64,000 nt of DNA from Dolomedes plantarius (GCA_907164885.2 OU015500.1:56843257-56907256), one strand, 5' to 3'. Numbered from the stretch's first letter, positions 44,791 to 59,166 are shown. Notes: generated by a model from the letters alone, not told the origin. Numbers and translations: made by a program.

Positions 44791-47700
44791 TACTTTCATT
44801 GTCAGGGAATTTAAAATTTGAAATAAATATGGGTAGAAATAATAAATAACAATGATTAATATATTTCAGATTAAAATTAAACAGTCAATTTTTTGTTTCA
44901 TCTCAAAAATACCTCTAAAATTCTACATTGTTTATGAGATGGCTGAAAACTATTTTAAAATGATTTCACGAACTTTTTCTAAGGTACGTAGAGAATTAGT
45001 AATTTTTTAATAGATTTTAAAAGCTTAAATTGATTTATATTTTTTCATCATTAAAATTGACGTGTTGATTTGAAAATTGTAGCTTTATATCGAAATATAT
45101 TAAATCTTACATTCTGTTAAAAAAGCTATTGAATGCTATCATGAAATTAATAGTTCCTAAAATTATATGCAAGGTGAGAACTCTTTTTGAACATTCGCAA
45201 GAGTTTTATATGTTTCCCCTGCTTGAAAATAACGTAAAAATGAATTTGAATATAAGACTTTTTCAATATAAAATGTAATAGTAATTTAGACTTACATATG
45301 AATATAGGTTCATTTGTTAAATTGAATATTTAACTTACGCATTGTAGATATAATTTTTTTCAAAGTAAATTGTTATGTGAACATGCGCAAGCAGCAACAA
45401 TAAATCATTTTTTACCGAGAAAAATCATATTGTTATGCAGGAGCATCTGCCAATTATTTTATAAAAATATATCCTTTATTTTCTCAAAACCAAAGATGTT
45501 CTGTAACATTCTATTGCCTTTAACTTTTTTTTTTGGTTTTAAGCATTTTATTATTCATTCTTTTTATTATTTCTGTATCATCATAATAAAAATAAATTAT
45601 GTTTCCCAAACGCGCATTTTTCGTGCATATAAATTTAAGTCATATTCTTGTTTCTTGTTAAATATTATATTTCAGTTGTGGATACGATAAAACTCCCCAG
45701 CATAAAAGTTTTATATTTCCTGATCTTATTATATGTGCATGTGTGTGTGTGTGTGTGTGATCGTTCAATGTTTAACTGTCGCACAGTCATGTATAAAATA
45801 ATATTAAATTTAGATTCATATAACGAAATAATATACAAATATTATCAAAAACTATTTAAATCTCCATTTAAGATATTTGCTAATTTTTAATGCATTTTTG
45901 ATAAAACTCTAAATCAACTATTTTTACTCCTATATTTGACTTACCATTTTGAAGTAAAATTTTACTTTTTACCGTCAGTCCCTAATTTCAAAGTAAGGTA
46001 AAAAGACTTTGCTTTCTTAAATTAATTTTTATTTTTAAATTATAAACAAGATATGCTTTTCCTACTTTTCATAAGTTACTTAGAGGTAACTTATTTTTGA
46101 TGCATCAAATTATATCACCACATATAGCAGCTGGGTGTGTCATTTCTTTTTCTTTTCTGCATGAGTTGATGAGATTTTAAATGGATTTCACATTTAGTTA
46201 TAGATGTCTTTAGACATTCTCTAAATCTAGTGATTTTTCAAAATTATCTCTCGGTTTAGCGAAAGAGAGTATTTTTTATTAATAATCTACAATTATTATA
46301 ACGAAACATCTTTCTAATTGCGTGATTTGTTATCTCGTAAGTGATGTTTTAGGAATATTTGGAAAAACTAGGATAAATGTGAAATTAAAAATTAATTATA
46401 GACCTCGATTGTTTTTAAAACATCTTCTATCGCTTTAATTTCCTGAAATCATGTCTTTTTGTTATCATATATTTCTTTAATATTTATCCTAGTTACAATT
46501 TTCTAAAATATTTAGAAAGGAACACTGAATTGCATTTTATGTTTTTTTTTTGGGAAATTTCAAAACAAAATTCATAGAAAATATAAAACTAAAACTGTGC
46601 TATTTCGATAGCACACGGAAATTCGAATTTAAGAGATATAAATGGAAATTTCCTCCACTGCACTTACAAAGAAAGAAATAAATATTTGAATGTTCTGGGA
46701 CGGACTGAATTCCGTACTACAAAAGGGAAAACAGGAATGTAAATAGTAGCTTTCTGTACAATTTCTTATAGCTAGAGCATCTCTCACTCACATCAAAAAG
46801 AGTGCAACAGTTATAAGATATAAAAATACACGAATGTAGTTTCTTTTCAAAAGTAGATCGTTTAAAACTAAATCGTGTATTTTTATTACGTTACAAAGTA
46901 TATCACACGAAGAAATGGAATAAAAACTTTATATGATACGTGATTTGTTTTAAATGATACAAAATGTCATGTTTCTGTATCATGAAAAATGTGTGGATGT
47001 TTGAAAATAGACGTAACGATTGAGAAAAATGGAATAGATGATGACTTTTTATTGGATATAACAGAATTTTATTGGATTTAATTTTAATTTATTTCTTTTG
47101 AAAGGGAAATTGACTCGGTTAAATCGAAAAAAAAAAACATAAATTTCTTACCACTTTCAGTTATGAAAAATAAAATGTATAGTGCTACAAGAAAAATAAT
47201 TATACCATATATTAAAGAGAAAGAAAAATTCTGACAGTTGGTTAATTCTTTTAAAAATTATGTCAGCTTATTAAAATTTGTTCTGCCATCACCATTTCAA
47301 AACTTTCTCGTTTTCACACCGTCACTTAATCATTTAAAATATGATAATGATATTAGTTTCATCGAGAATAACATCAGTGTCAGAAAATGCAAGACATCGA
47401 AAAGAAATCGCATACAGAAAAGTTAATATTAAGTTTAATTAATTCACAGTAATATGTCAAACGGTTCCCAATTTAATTAATGTAAATGCTTCGATCAATC
47501 CACTTTGAAATTTTAATCTCAATAAACATTCGCCTAAACTTTCTCGTAAACATTAAAGTGGTCAATTTAATGGACAAATGATACACCACATTGTCAGTGA
47601 TAATTAGGAAAATGCTGCAATGGATCTTGATCGATAATCTTGTCATCTGTCCAGCTGTTGTTGATTAATAGTTAATATTTATCGACGTCTGAAACAATTA

Positions 47701-49753
47701 GTATCATGATTTGAATTACAAATTGAGCTTGAAAGGCAAGAGATCGAGAAGAAATCACGTGTTATTGAAATAAATTACTTTAAAGAAGACTGCTTATCAC
47801 TAGCGAAACAAATTGAGTTTAAAATTCATTATACATTTCTTTTGGAACATTTTTATGATGATTGATTTTTTAACATTTATTCTCTCAAACAATGCGAGTA
47901 ATTGTGATGTTTATAAGATGGTTTATTAGTTAGTATTTGGGTTAAACAACTCCAAGTTTGAGATGCAAGTTCTATCACGTCAAAGTTTTCTCTACCGTGA
48001 AAGTAGCTAAATGTCTCCGTATGTATTCATTGACTTCTAGTTTTAGTTCCAGGTTATTTTTTTCAACCTTTGCATCCACTTTAATACACTTACTACTTTT
48101 ATTTCGTACATTATATTTTATTAGTAAGACAAAGAATAGGTAAAAACCAACGCTGTTAAGCCTAAAATCTAAAAAACATATTGAACCTCAGCATTATGAT
48201 ACTGTTAGATGGTGAAGTTTACGCCCTGTAAGATAGAAATTGTTTGCTGGACCTACGAGCTTAAATACGGTATTTCAAATAATAGTAGTGTATTTTAAAC
48301 CTTAAAGAATTTCTAGGGAGTTTTCTCTCTCCCTCTTTTTTTCATGAATTAATTGATTTTTATTCTTATTCACATCCATGGATGTATGTTCACGTCAGAT
48401 ATCCTTTAAGGCAGGAGTTTTTCAAAGGGAAAAAATTAACAGAAGTCCCATTATGTAAGTAGGATTAACCACAAATTTCTTACAAAAAAGCAAAATAGAT
48501 TAAAATAACGGTCAGTAAAATTGCGATAAGCATTAAGTTTTAATTCTTAATAAGTTTGTGCTAATCTTTAATTCCATTTGTTGTTAATCTGAAAAACCTA
48601 ATTAATGACAGATATTATGAGGAGCAGAATGCAATGTTTTTTGAAATATGATGGTTTAGAGTATTGATTGAAGTTAATAATAACCAAAATAAGAGATTAT
48701 TTATATATTTTATTTATAACCATAATTCTTTTGTACCTACATTCATGCTAAATTAGCATTTGTGCTAAAATATATTTTCTGTTCTCTTTAAATTTAACTT
48801 TAGCATATATTAAAACGTATAGAGTGTACGCAGAAATATATAAATATATTATTTATAAAATATTTTGATGTGATAAAAATTGCTTTGTTTTATCATTACT
48901 TAATTTTTAGGTGGTAGTAATTTCTAAATCATAACATAATTGAAAAAAAATATAAAACAAGCATTTAATGAAATAACTGATATAAGGTGTGATAGAAATA
49001 TATTTATTGTTATTAACTTCACACATCGTAAAAGACCAGTTAAAATAAAAATTAATTAATTTTTAGTAACTAACTCATAAATTCAAAATTTTATTCCCAG
49101 TGAAACAGATCAAATATGTTTTGATCTTTTTTTTTTAAATCTTTACTTTATTCAATATTTATACAAAAGACTTATAACATACTAAAATTTTTGAAATCGG
49201 TATGCAAAGAGAATAATAAAGTACATTAGAAAAATAAGAAATGTAAAAAATACAAGTCTAGTATTTCATTAATTTTTGAATATTTCACTAAAAAAATTAA
49301 AACTTTAATTTCATTTTTATTACACAAATGTAGGTAATTATGCGATTGTCTTAAATAAGTTATAAACTAAGATACATATGTTATGCATAAGTAAGCTTAT
49401 CCTTACTAATTTATATTCGAATATTTTACAAATGTCTCATGAATTTTTCCCTGTAGAAAAAGTTCTCAAAATTTATCTGAATATGAATAAATCAATAATA
49501 TTAACGTATCTTGCTTTTAAAACATACGAACTTATGAGTTCATAAATCTTTACTCTCAATGTAGGCTTTAAAGAATGTTGAATCGTAAATTTTATCACTT
49601 AAACCATAGCAGAAACATGTGAAAAGAATTTTGTTGTCTGTTTTACTAATAATCTGCCGTAATATAACTACCGTATTAGAGTATATATCTTTTTATTACT
49701 CCTGCTTTCGAGAAGAAACAGTATCATATATGAAGATGATAAAAACTTCCTAA
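44791..49753. other. Long AT-rich region without a recognised gene
   Basis: About 5 kb. The only clear simple repeat is a TG run at 45736-45759. Open frames at 45370-45890, 47238-47426 and 47958-48143 lack motifs and have the Phe/Ile/Lys/Asn composition expected from random AT-rich DNA. The 49750-49753 bases (ctaa) may be a mutated left TTAA of the next element. Confidence 0.55.
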
Positions 49754-50290
49754 CACGTTCACTGACACCATAAGAAGTTAAAATGACTACTGGTATGCAA
49801 AACTTACAAACACTAGTTGTAAAATGTTATTACTGTTGTATAGGGTAACTAGTTGCAAGGGTTTTTATTGTTTGTAAAGGGTTCAAAATATGTCAGCAAT
49901 ATCACTTTAAAATAACAGATATAAAAAAAAAATCCAAATAGTTTTCAGAAAAAAATGAAAACTTCTCATCATAAGCTCAAAACAATCGTTTTGAGCTTAA
50001 AAATACAAAATTCTAACCTACTGCACACGTGGCTGCGACAGTAAGAAAATAACAAACTTTTAATTAAAAACTTTTCTGAGCCGATAACAGATGGCGCACG
50101 GTGTCCAGGTTTGATTTTTTTAAGAACTGTTATCGTAGAGTGTCACCTACAAACAGAAAGTCATTGCTAAACTGCCCAAGAAATTTTATTTAATATGATA
50201 TGCAATGATACCGGTATCCCACGGGGGATGTTCGAGGCACGGAATGAAAATTTTTTAGATCCACCGGTGCGGCTCACAGCAGTGAACCTG
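49754..50290. mobile_element. Possible piggyBac-type MITE, ~537 bp
   Basis: The left end reads CACGTTCACTGACACC after ctaa. The complement of the right end reads CAGGTTCACTGCTGTG and is followed by an intact ttaa (50291-50294). So the ends are imperfect inverted repeats sharing GTTCACTG, with a TTAA target on one side and a one-base variant on the other. The interior is non-coding. It could be an old non-autonomous piggyBac; the terminal match is too short to be certain. Confidence 0.5.
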
Positions 50291-50294
50291 TTAA

Positions 50295-51938
50295 ACTCAC
50301 AATAAATCGGTTTGCATACTAATTTTAGTGATAAAGTTGTTTTCTTTCGGGAATCTCTTAGAGCATCAGTTGGGATTGTCTCATTAAACTAATCATAAGC
50401 AAAAATCACAAACTTCTTCCATTAATTATGGTTGTATCACTCCCAAAGATGCAACCATGATTAATGTTCTGAATTACAAACACCTTTCGGTCACAAATAC
50501 AGTAGTTATCATCCTTAAAAATTATTAAAGCTTTTATTTTTACCTCGTATGTCCTCCAGAAGCGCATGCCACTCTCTCTTGAGATATAAATCATTCAAAA
50601 TAGAACTTCTCGCTATCGATATTTCAGATGGTTGATTACCTTCTACGAGGCTACGAGTCCCAAGTTCAACGTAAATATTAATTGCAAAAACAGTCAATCA
50701 ACTTATGAAAAAGATAAGTACATAAGACTATATAACTGCTCTAGTCTTATGATGAAATAAACGATATTGTGGATAAAATATATTTGAACTTACATTTTAG
50801 GAAATGTCAATTGAAAAATATTTTTCCTTGTGAGTTGTTTAAATTCAAAATAATTAACATCACTTCGTTAATTATCCACTTTAAGTCACAAACATCCCCT
50901 TCATTTAAATCTTTTCATCGGAATGTGAAAGATTTGGTAAAACATAAAAAAAATTTAATCCTTAGAATTTGAAATATTCCCATTTAAAAGGCTAAGAATT
51001 TCGAATTTTTTTTTTTGTCGTGTAGGATTTATTTTTAAATTTATGTTCTTCAAATAAAGGGTAAAAAAAGTTTCCTGTTTTACCGGAAATCGAGAATGCA
51101 TTAGTCTTTAAAAAGTGAAATTTTAAAGGAATTACTGTAAACAAGGATAAAAGATTCATGTTTCATGAGATTAATTTAAATCGTCTTAAAATTCTTATAA
51201 GATAAAAGTAAGATATTTTTTAAAATTTTAATTAGAAGTCGTCAGTGATTTTGAGGTAAACATAAAAATTGAATGCAAACATTCCGCTTCATCCATCACT
51301 GCCAATGGAAAAGCTAATTACAGGAAATAACTGTTATTATAGAATTGATAAGGTTTCCTTGAAGAAGGTATTTCCAAATTTGTTTTATAGATAAACATAC
51401 TAAGATAATACAAAAAACTGTCTTTATTTAAAAAGGAGAAAAATTATCATTACCTTTACCTCATTTCACATTTTTTTAAATTCACTACATCTGAATACAA
51501 CATATATAAAAAATTTTAAACGGAGAAATATGTAAGTGCGTGTCATAAAATTGGTTTATTGATAAGTGAGTACTAGGCATATATTTCTAGAAAGCACGAT
51601 ATTTATGAAAACACGACAGCAAAACATTACAGCATTTTGAAAAAGGAGAAGACAGATTTAGATTTATGCAAAATCTGAAACCGTTTGCAATAATGATATG
51701 GTCAAAATATGCGAAACTATACGAAAGGAAAGATGCCGTTTATTATTTTTAGTAAAATAATATTCTCCTAAAATGATAAAATGCAAAGATTTTTGGATAT
51801 GCGTTTTGTACCCTTTACCATTAAATATTTATAAAAATCTGTATTAGAAGGACCATTGAAAGAAGAACGGAATAAATATTTTCTGTAACTGAAAATGCTT
51901 TTTCTTCTGTTCTTTCTGAAAAGACTACTCTTGTTCGG

Positions 51939-51943
<5 letters not shown>
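50295..51943. other. AT-rich region without a recognised gene
   Basis: Overlapping small frames at 50406-50697 (minus) and 50769-50972 (plus) have no motif. Confidence 0.5.

Positions 51944-52010
<67 letters not shown>
51944..52010. repeat. (TA)n microsatellite
   Basis: About 67 bp of uninterrupted TA. Confidence 0.97.
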
Positions 52011-52012
<2 letters not shown>

Positions 52013-52634
52013 AACAATAAGAAAGAAAGAAACTTTGATCCTGCGGACCTTCGTCTGTTTATACGTCTGATTTTACTGAGAATTAATAACACAGTGCTGC
52101 GTGATTCGCACGTTTCGACTGAATAAGTTTACTGTTTAATTATATTTGTTAGATACTATTTAATTAGATTTAATTAGATTTGTTTGATCCACTGTTTAAT
52201 TAGAAATAAGTTTTATAATTTACATTTGCCTTTATTATTTATTTTTCCCTTAAAAACGCAGTTTTTTGCACATCACCCAAGAGACGCACTTTTTTCCACA
52301 TCACCCAAAAAGGTAAAGTGCAAAATGCATTATCCCCTTTATTTAATCAAAGGCGGGATTCCGCATGAAGCCTATTTTCCTTACTTTGGTGATTCGGTTT
52401 TTTATTGTCGCCAGGCCAAAAACCGTATAAAAAGTAAATTGTAAATCGTATTTTAATTTTCCCAAGTCTAAAAACCATTGAAAAAGCGAATTTTAATTCG
52501 TTTTTTTATTTTCCTAAGGCCAAAAACCGTAGAAAAAGCAAATTGTAAATCGGTTCAAGCGATGAGAAAAACTGCAAATAACAAAGGAAACAAAGCAGAG
52601 CCAGGAAAGTTGTGTTAAAACATACTTATTTGAA
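52011..52634. other. Spacer with a degenerate ~60-bp tandem repeat
   Basis: At about 52410-52560 three diverged units contain ggccaaaaaccgta (or gtctaaaaaccatt), then aaaaag, then aaattgtaaatcg or a variant. A taattagattt repetition lies at 52150-52200. The frame 52184-52444 crosses this and is not supported as a gene. Confidence 0.6.
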
Positions 52635-53066
52635 TTGCATTCTTAAAAAACTTCCATCTGACTTAGTCTAGTGGTTAAATTTTATCTTTTACCGTATTTT
52701 AATATACCTTTTGTCGATTTATTTCGTTGTTATGCACGTGACGCAAAATTAATAAAAAGTATCACAAAAAGAAAAGAAACCACGTTATCAGAATTTCATA
52801 AATTAAACTTTAAATATTAGTCTTTAAAAATTCTCCAAAAATTAGAAAATGGAGGTAAAGAGTCGAAAAAGATTTCATTTTAAAGGTATTTTTATGATCT
52901 TTCTCGTGATATAAATTTTATAACCCTCGTATTGTCATTTTAAATGCAAACTTAAAAACATTACTAAAACAGCTTAAAAATTCTATTTTAAAAAATCTAA
53001 ACAGAATTTTTCTAAAATCTTTCTTATTGCACCCTTATAGTATAAGAAGAATCACCATGCAAAGGT
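52635..53066 (-). mobile_element. Helitron fragment, copy H5
   Basis: Homologous to the body of H1-H4: cttaaaaaa-cttccat, ttatgcacgtgacg, ttcaccaaaaa-like, ctttctcgtgatataaattt, agcttaaaaattc and agaagaatcaccatgcaaa occur in the same order as in H2-H4. Both termini are missing. It breaks at tttcagc (53066), where the other copies continue ccctttaggtccagcgg. Confidence 0.8.
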
Positions 53067-54713
53067 TTCAGCGAGGAGTGTGTATCTGGGGAGGCAAGGG
53101 CAAAGGTTATTGTACCAAACATCTTCTCCCCCACGGAATTTGTCTGATAACATGTTGTGGAGAAAGTACTGTATCCACATTTAAGTGGTATGCGCACCTC
53201 TTAGGGGCACAAAAAATCATTAAAAAATTAATTGAAAAAACTAATTGACATATTTATTCTCAAAATCCATGCTATGTTCATTCTACTGAACATAACACAT
53301 TAGTGGCAATTCAGAATTTCTCTTCTAGCACTTTCATCTATGCATAAATGCAAGAAAGGAAAAAAAAAATTGCATAATGGTCAATTTTACTGTGTGTTTA
53401 GCAGGGTCTCTAAAATAGGATTTATTAATTTTATTGAAATTGTTTCATCATACATCCCTTAGAAAAATCAAAATATCTGAAGATTTTTGAAAAAATGAAA
53501 GAAATATTCAAATAGGTTTTTCCTCGTATTAAATATTTTCCCCTGTGGGTAGACAGGTATTAACATCAATAACTGACCACGGTTTATATGGGTTACATCA
53601 CATACTTAAATATCCTTATACAAGAGATAAAATATCTTAGTACATGATATTTATAGTATGAATAAATTGAAGAGCAATATATACATTCAGACTGAGATTT
53701 AAGATTATTTTTCTATAATGACTTGTAATGGCTATCAAAATCCCTTATTAAGTGTATATTTCTCTTCTTATAAAGCAACATTTGCTTGAGAGTGTAATAC
53801 TGTCTCCTTAAAAATAATCTTTTTATTTTTTTTTAATTATTAATTGAAAATTAATAAGAAGCTAAAAATCAATGCTTAATAATAACCAAATACTTTACTC
53901 TTGATCCTACCTATTCCTTTGACTCCTCATATTAGGAAATTATTAACATTAATGGAGGGATTTGTTTAGCTCATATATGTATTTTTATATTCATTTTATA
54001 TTCATTATTTTATAAACGCATAAGCTGTTTCAAATAACCTCATTTCATTTGAGTTATAACAACGTATTTGTATAGTATAAAGCCATTTAGGGATTCAAAC
54101 TTTAATTTTTATTACGTTTGATAAAGACTGCATAATGTGGTTGAGAAATATTCTTAATGGCTAATCACCAGTAAAAATTTACAATTATTCTCTGTGTGGA
54201 AAACATTATGAATAAAACATATATGAATATAACAATACTTATATTATGAATACAACAATATTTTATATTATCCTAAATCTGTGAAAAAATCAACGGAACC
54301 ATATGAAACAAAGTCAAAGGTAAAAATACATTTAGTAAACATTAACTGGCAAATGATAACATGTACAATGGCATTTGTGAGTGGCGATCGGAAATATTTT
54401 GATAATACTTTTTTTATAGTAATCGTAACATTTGAAGTGTAAGAAAATAAGGTCAGAATTATTAGTAAGCAAAATGTTATTTCCGTACACTTGTTATTTG
54501 AAAAGGGCGAAATATTCATTGTTTAATTAACCATAGTAAACGCTAGATATTACGTCCATATCCACCCAATCCAAAAGTTTAAATAAGAAATGCGTTTAAT
54601 ATGCAATTAGCACTCTTTTCTGCTACATGTCCAAGCTTATAAGAGATCTCAGGTGCATATAACCGTTTAGAAACACCCACGTATAGAACTCTCTCTCTCT
54701 CTTTGTATATATA
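53067..54713. other. AT-rich region; short GC-richer block at its start
   Basis: Bases 53067-53215 (ggggaggcaagggc, cttctcccccacgg, cacctcttaggggc) are richer in G+C than the surroundings and interrupt the Helitron body. They could be an insertion, but no termini could be defined. A CT run (54690-54702) and a TA run precede the LTR element. Confidence 0.5.
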
Positions 54714-55322
54714 TATAATATTAAAAACTAGTAATTTCTTAATTCAACAATCTTAACATTTAAAAACTATTAATTCCTCACTTTACTATTCCAAATTACA
54801 AACCCTTTTTTAATTCCTTGAAACAGGTAATTCCCTTTGGGCATTCGCGTTAAATTCCATTTTAAAATCTAACATTATTCTAAATTCCCTGCGGCGTTTG
54901 AAACTAATTTCACTTTTGATTCTAAGTTCTAATAACCTCGAGAGAAAATATTAAATGGCTGAATGTTGACTCAAAAACTAAAGTTGCGTGGCGTCACTAG
55001 AGAGTAAATCAGTTCTGCGCATCAATACTAACTTTTAACCAATCAGCTATTAAGACACACCCTTTAATCACGTGATGAGATGAACCTTTAAAACTATCTG
55101 GTGTCTAAAATTAGACACACTCTGTAAGAATCGGTCTGTCATATAATCCCGGGCTGACGACTTGGAAAACTTAATAAAATGCTTTAGATTCAATTACGTA
55201 TCTGTGGTTCCTGTGTCTGCGTTAGGAGTCTTTGCGGGAAAATGCTCGGTTTGTCATCATGTGTATCGGCGACATCATCCACTCTGGCCTATTATTTGTT
55301 CCTGCACGTCGCCGATATTACA
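54714..55322 (+). repeat. 5' LTR of the non-coding LTR element
   Basis: Ends cgtcgccgatattaca. Five substitutions and no gaps against the 3' LTR by eye. A 10-bp stem near its end pairs tatcggcgac (55264-55273) with gtcgccgata (55308-55317). A poly(A) signal aataaa lies near 55174. The 67-residue open frame it contains is repeated in the other LTR and has no motif. Confidence 0.9.
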
Positions 55323-58300
55323 AGAAAGTCGGCTGGAATACCTTCCCATCAGACACAGGCAGTAATTTTTTTTTCCGATTCAACCCGAGCGCAAACAACA
55401 GAATCAGAGTGTCCCGGTCTCCGCCATGTCTTAACAACATTCGTCTACGCTGGATAATTTCGGAGTTCCCGCCAGCCATGTGGTGTGGCGCGTTAGCTCC
55501 CAATGTCTTTCCAACGAAATAAGCGGGAGTACATCGTAAAATTTTGTGCGCCTTCGACGCTCCTATTTTTTTTTCTCTCTTCTCTCGTCTTGCCGTGTGA
55601 TGACCAGCAATTGTGGATTTAAATTCATCGTTCTTCTATCCGGATTTCAAAATGTGCTTTTTTTTTTTCCTTGCCTCGTGACGACCAGTGACTGCGGATT
55701 TAAATTCTTCGCGAGTATCTTCAACAAAAGTGTGCGCGAAATCGAAAGTTAATTTCCAGCCATGTTCTCCTTAGTGAAAAGCGTTCTATCGTGCGGTGTT
55801 TTGTCAAACAGCGTGATCATCTTTTCTTTTTTTTTTTAAATAAAAATTTATTTTGTGTGTCTCTCCAATGGTGCTTCAGAGAAGAGGAAAAATGTTCCTG
55901 CATCAGCAACTTATTCCAACTTTTGGATTTGCAGAAAAATATGTAATAATCAGCGGTAAATCTTCACTAAAGTAAATTTATTTTGTGCCATATAATAAAA
56001 TTCGGTCTTAAATCAACATAAAATTAAAGGTAAGACAGATTGTCAATGAAATTTTAAAAGTTCTTAGAATGTTAAATGAAAATTTGTATGTAATGTTTAA
56101 ATATTGGGATTTTAATGATATTGATACTCTGATACAATTAGAACAAATTTTAACGAAATTTAATAATGATTTTGCTTAATATAAATTTGATATAGTTAGT
56201 TATCTGGCTTCTGTAAACATGAATCGTATATATTTTTAAAATGTTTTCAGTTATTTTTAATCATGATGTACTTCTGTTTTCTCGTGCGTTATAAATTTGG
56301 TTTTGATTTCGGGGTTTGGTTTCAAGTGAAGGATTATAATTTAAGTTTTGTGTATTTAAATTTAATTGCTAGCCACATGAATATTTACTATATATAGAGA
56401 TTATAAGTGTTTTAAGAATTTAAGTATTTAATTTGGTATATTGAAATATTACATTTGATGTTGAAACCTCGTAAATTGTTCTACGAATTTAAGTAAAGGA
56501 GATTTCTGGAGGTTCAATTGACAGTTAAAAGGCGTTTTACGATTTTCATAAACGGAACGTCTTTATAACTTGACTTAGGGTGCAAAAAAACCACAATTGG
56601 AGAATTAAAAAACCATTGTATGTTATATTTGGTTCATCCGCCCCAGAAAATTCTCGAAAAAGAAATAATGAAGAATAATCAATAAATAGGATAGATAATA
56701 TTATAATGAGAAATATGTTTTAAGATATTAAATACAAATGATGAATATTTGGGAACTTTACAGCGAGGATTCATACCAAAATGTGATATAAGAAAAGAAA
56801 AATTGTTTTTGGTTTATCGATTTCATGATTAACTTAATAAAACTGAGATGGCTATTGGTAAAAGAATTTTGATTATTTGTGTCAACTGATAGAATAATAG
56901 TTTTAAATTTGAACATTAACATTAAATTATGGCAATTGATAGAGAATATTAAGGTATTATTATTATTATTATTGGTATTAGGAGTATTTTATTATTGTGT
57001 GTTTAATACTTTCATATGTTGTGTATTTTGGATTCTATTGAATATAAAATTGATAAACAAACTTTCACACTAAACGAGATTCTGAAATTGTCCATGTTTG
57101 CAGATTGAGATATTATAATGCACCAGAGAACTTAAAACTACACCACGAATAATGACAAACATTAGATCCATTTTTCTTTCTTTTCTATGTGATGCTTAAC
57201 ATCATTATATTTTTTTTAATTGATATAATTAATTATGTGTTGTCCTACTAAAGATATATAATAAATAAATTAAAAAAAATAAATAAAAAAAAAACGGTCT
57301 AACTTAAACTTTCTTCTTAAGAATACTATTATATGTGAATTTTTTTTGGATCTCAATTTAAACACCGACTATGACAACTCTACTTCTTTAACCTTTCAGT
57401 AAATTTTCTATTTCTTGAAAAACACTTTCCTATCACCGACCTCTAGAAGCGCGTTGGATGTCGTCCCAACTGTTTAAGATCTTATTAATTTTTTTTGCTA
57501 TTTGTTTTTAATTCATCAACTCAGTCACTTAAAGTGCTGAAGATCATATGCTTGAGTAATGACTAAAACAGGGCTGGGATGGCCACTCCTTTTGTCCTCC
57601 CATTTCTATATATTATACTCCCACAGGTATGACAACTGCACCTTTTCCTTTTTCTCCATCTGTGTACTATGCAAGATGCTGTTTTCCAACGCAGTCATAT
57701 TCTGTCGGAGATTTACGGTTAGTCCACTGTACGGCTAAAAGACTCTTCCTCCTTATTAGTCAGAGAACAATATGGAGAAAGAAAACCCACTTGTTACACA
57801 AACATAAACACAACCCTCACTGCTTAGAGGTAGAATTAAAGAATTTGAGACTAAGAGTTGGGGAACACACATACAACAAGGTACCTTCAAAACAAGGAAA
57901 TGGATCCACATAAACTTATAATAAATGTACAAAAATGAATAGTAGATAAATAATTTGAAAATAAAGTGAAAAGTATTGAGAATAAATAAATAAAGTTAGA
58001 ATAAATATGAATAAGTATAATTAAAGAATATTGAATAGAATTTTGGAATGAATAAATGTTGTCGAAATAAAATGAATATAAGAAATGATGAAATGAGAAT
58101 AATAAGAAATAAAAATGATATTGAAAAGAGATTTTTTTTTGATAATAAGTAATATTGAAATAAAGGAGATAAGAGATATTAAGAAAAAATAATGAGATAA
58201 ATAAAGATACGAAAACTAGATAATGAGTGATATGTTTTGTAATTTTTATATACAATTGATATATTTGAAGTGTGGTGTTATTAAAACTTGTGATTTTTAT

Positions 58301-59166
58301 TTAAAGTGTGATTTTTATTATAAACTGTGATTTTTATTATATAACTAAAGAACTAATTTTCTTTATATGTAAACAAGTCGAGATAATGTGATGTTTATGT
58401 ATTCTACGTTTGTGAAGCAGAAATAACACAGCACTAAAAAGACTGTGATTTTTTTTTTGTACCCAACTACAAAGGACTTTTTTTTTATTTAAGCCAAGAT
58501 ATTGTAAATTTTTTTGGGTATTCTGCACTTGCGAGATGATGGGTCACAGAACCTACCGAACTGTGATTTTTTTTTGTACTTTTCTCAAGCAACATACTGT
58601 AGCTAACATAATAAGGAACGTGAACTATAAGCTACCATGTGTACCTTACAAACTTTTTTGGACTCACCCCAATGTTGTGAGAGTTGAGGAGGAAAGTACA
58701 ACTTCAAATTATTATTGTCATGTTCTATTCCATTTACTTAACATGTTTGTTTGTTGATTTTGATATTTTCATTGTTATATTCTATTATTTGTGTGAGTCG
58801 ACTCAAGTTAGTTTTTTTTGTATTTAGTTAAATTTAATTGATTTTTTTTTCTGAGATTTTGTTGTGTGGGGAGACGTTCCTATTCAACAGGTTTCAAATA
58901 CATACTTATGTAGAATCTTCAATTTAATATTATGTGTCCTTCTTTTTAGTGATTTTATATATATTTTTCAGTAAATTTGATAATGTTGCTATGTCAGCTC
59001 ATCACGTGATCTTTAAAATTTTTTTTTTGCAATTTAACTTTAATTGAAATTGATACGTTAACTTATTCCGAATTTTTTAATGCCCATTCTTCTCACTCAT
59101 CTGAGTGAGTCTGCCCTACAATGCAGGCATTGTAGGTTAGCCTCTTCTCGGACGGGGGGGATATTC
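55323..59166 (+). other. Interior of the LTR element, apparently non-coding
   Basis: The first ~450 bp are GC-richer and include an 83-bp imperfect repeat (cttgccgtgtgatgaccag at ~55588 and cttgcctcgtgacgaccag at ~55671, each followed by a ggatttaaattc block). From ~56000 it is AT-rich. A block at ~57560-57900 is again less AT-rich and holds a 94-residue frame (57629-57913) without a known motif. Two perfect hairpins sit near the 3' end: ctcactca/tgagtgag (59092-59109) and cctacaatgc/gcattgtagg (59115-59136). Confidence 0.7.

Noticed and set aside
53027..53248. 73-residue plus frame starting MHPYSIRR
   Set aside because: It begins inside the Helitron fragment and runs into unrelated sequence; no motif.
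55162..55365. LTR frame starting MENLIKCFRF as a gene (also at 59615)
   Set aside because: It is repeated only because it lies in both LTRs and has no recognisable domain.
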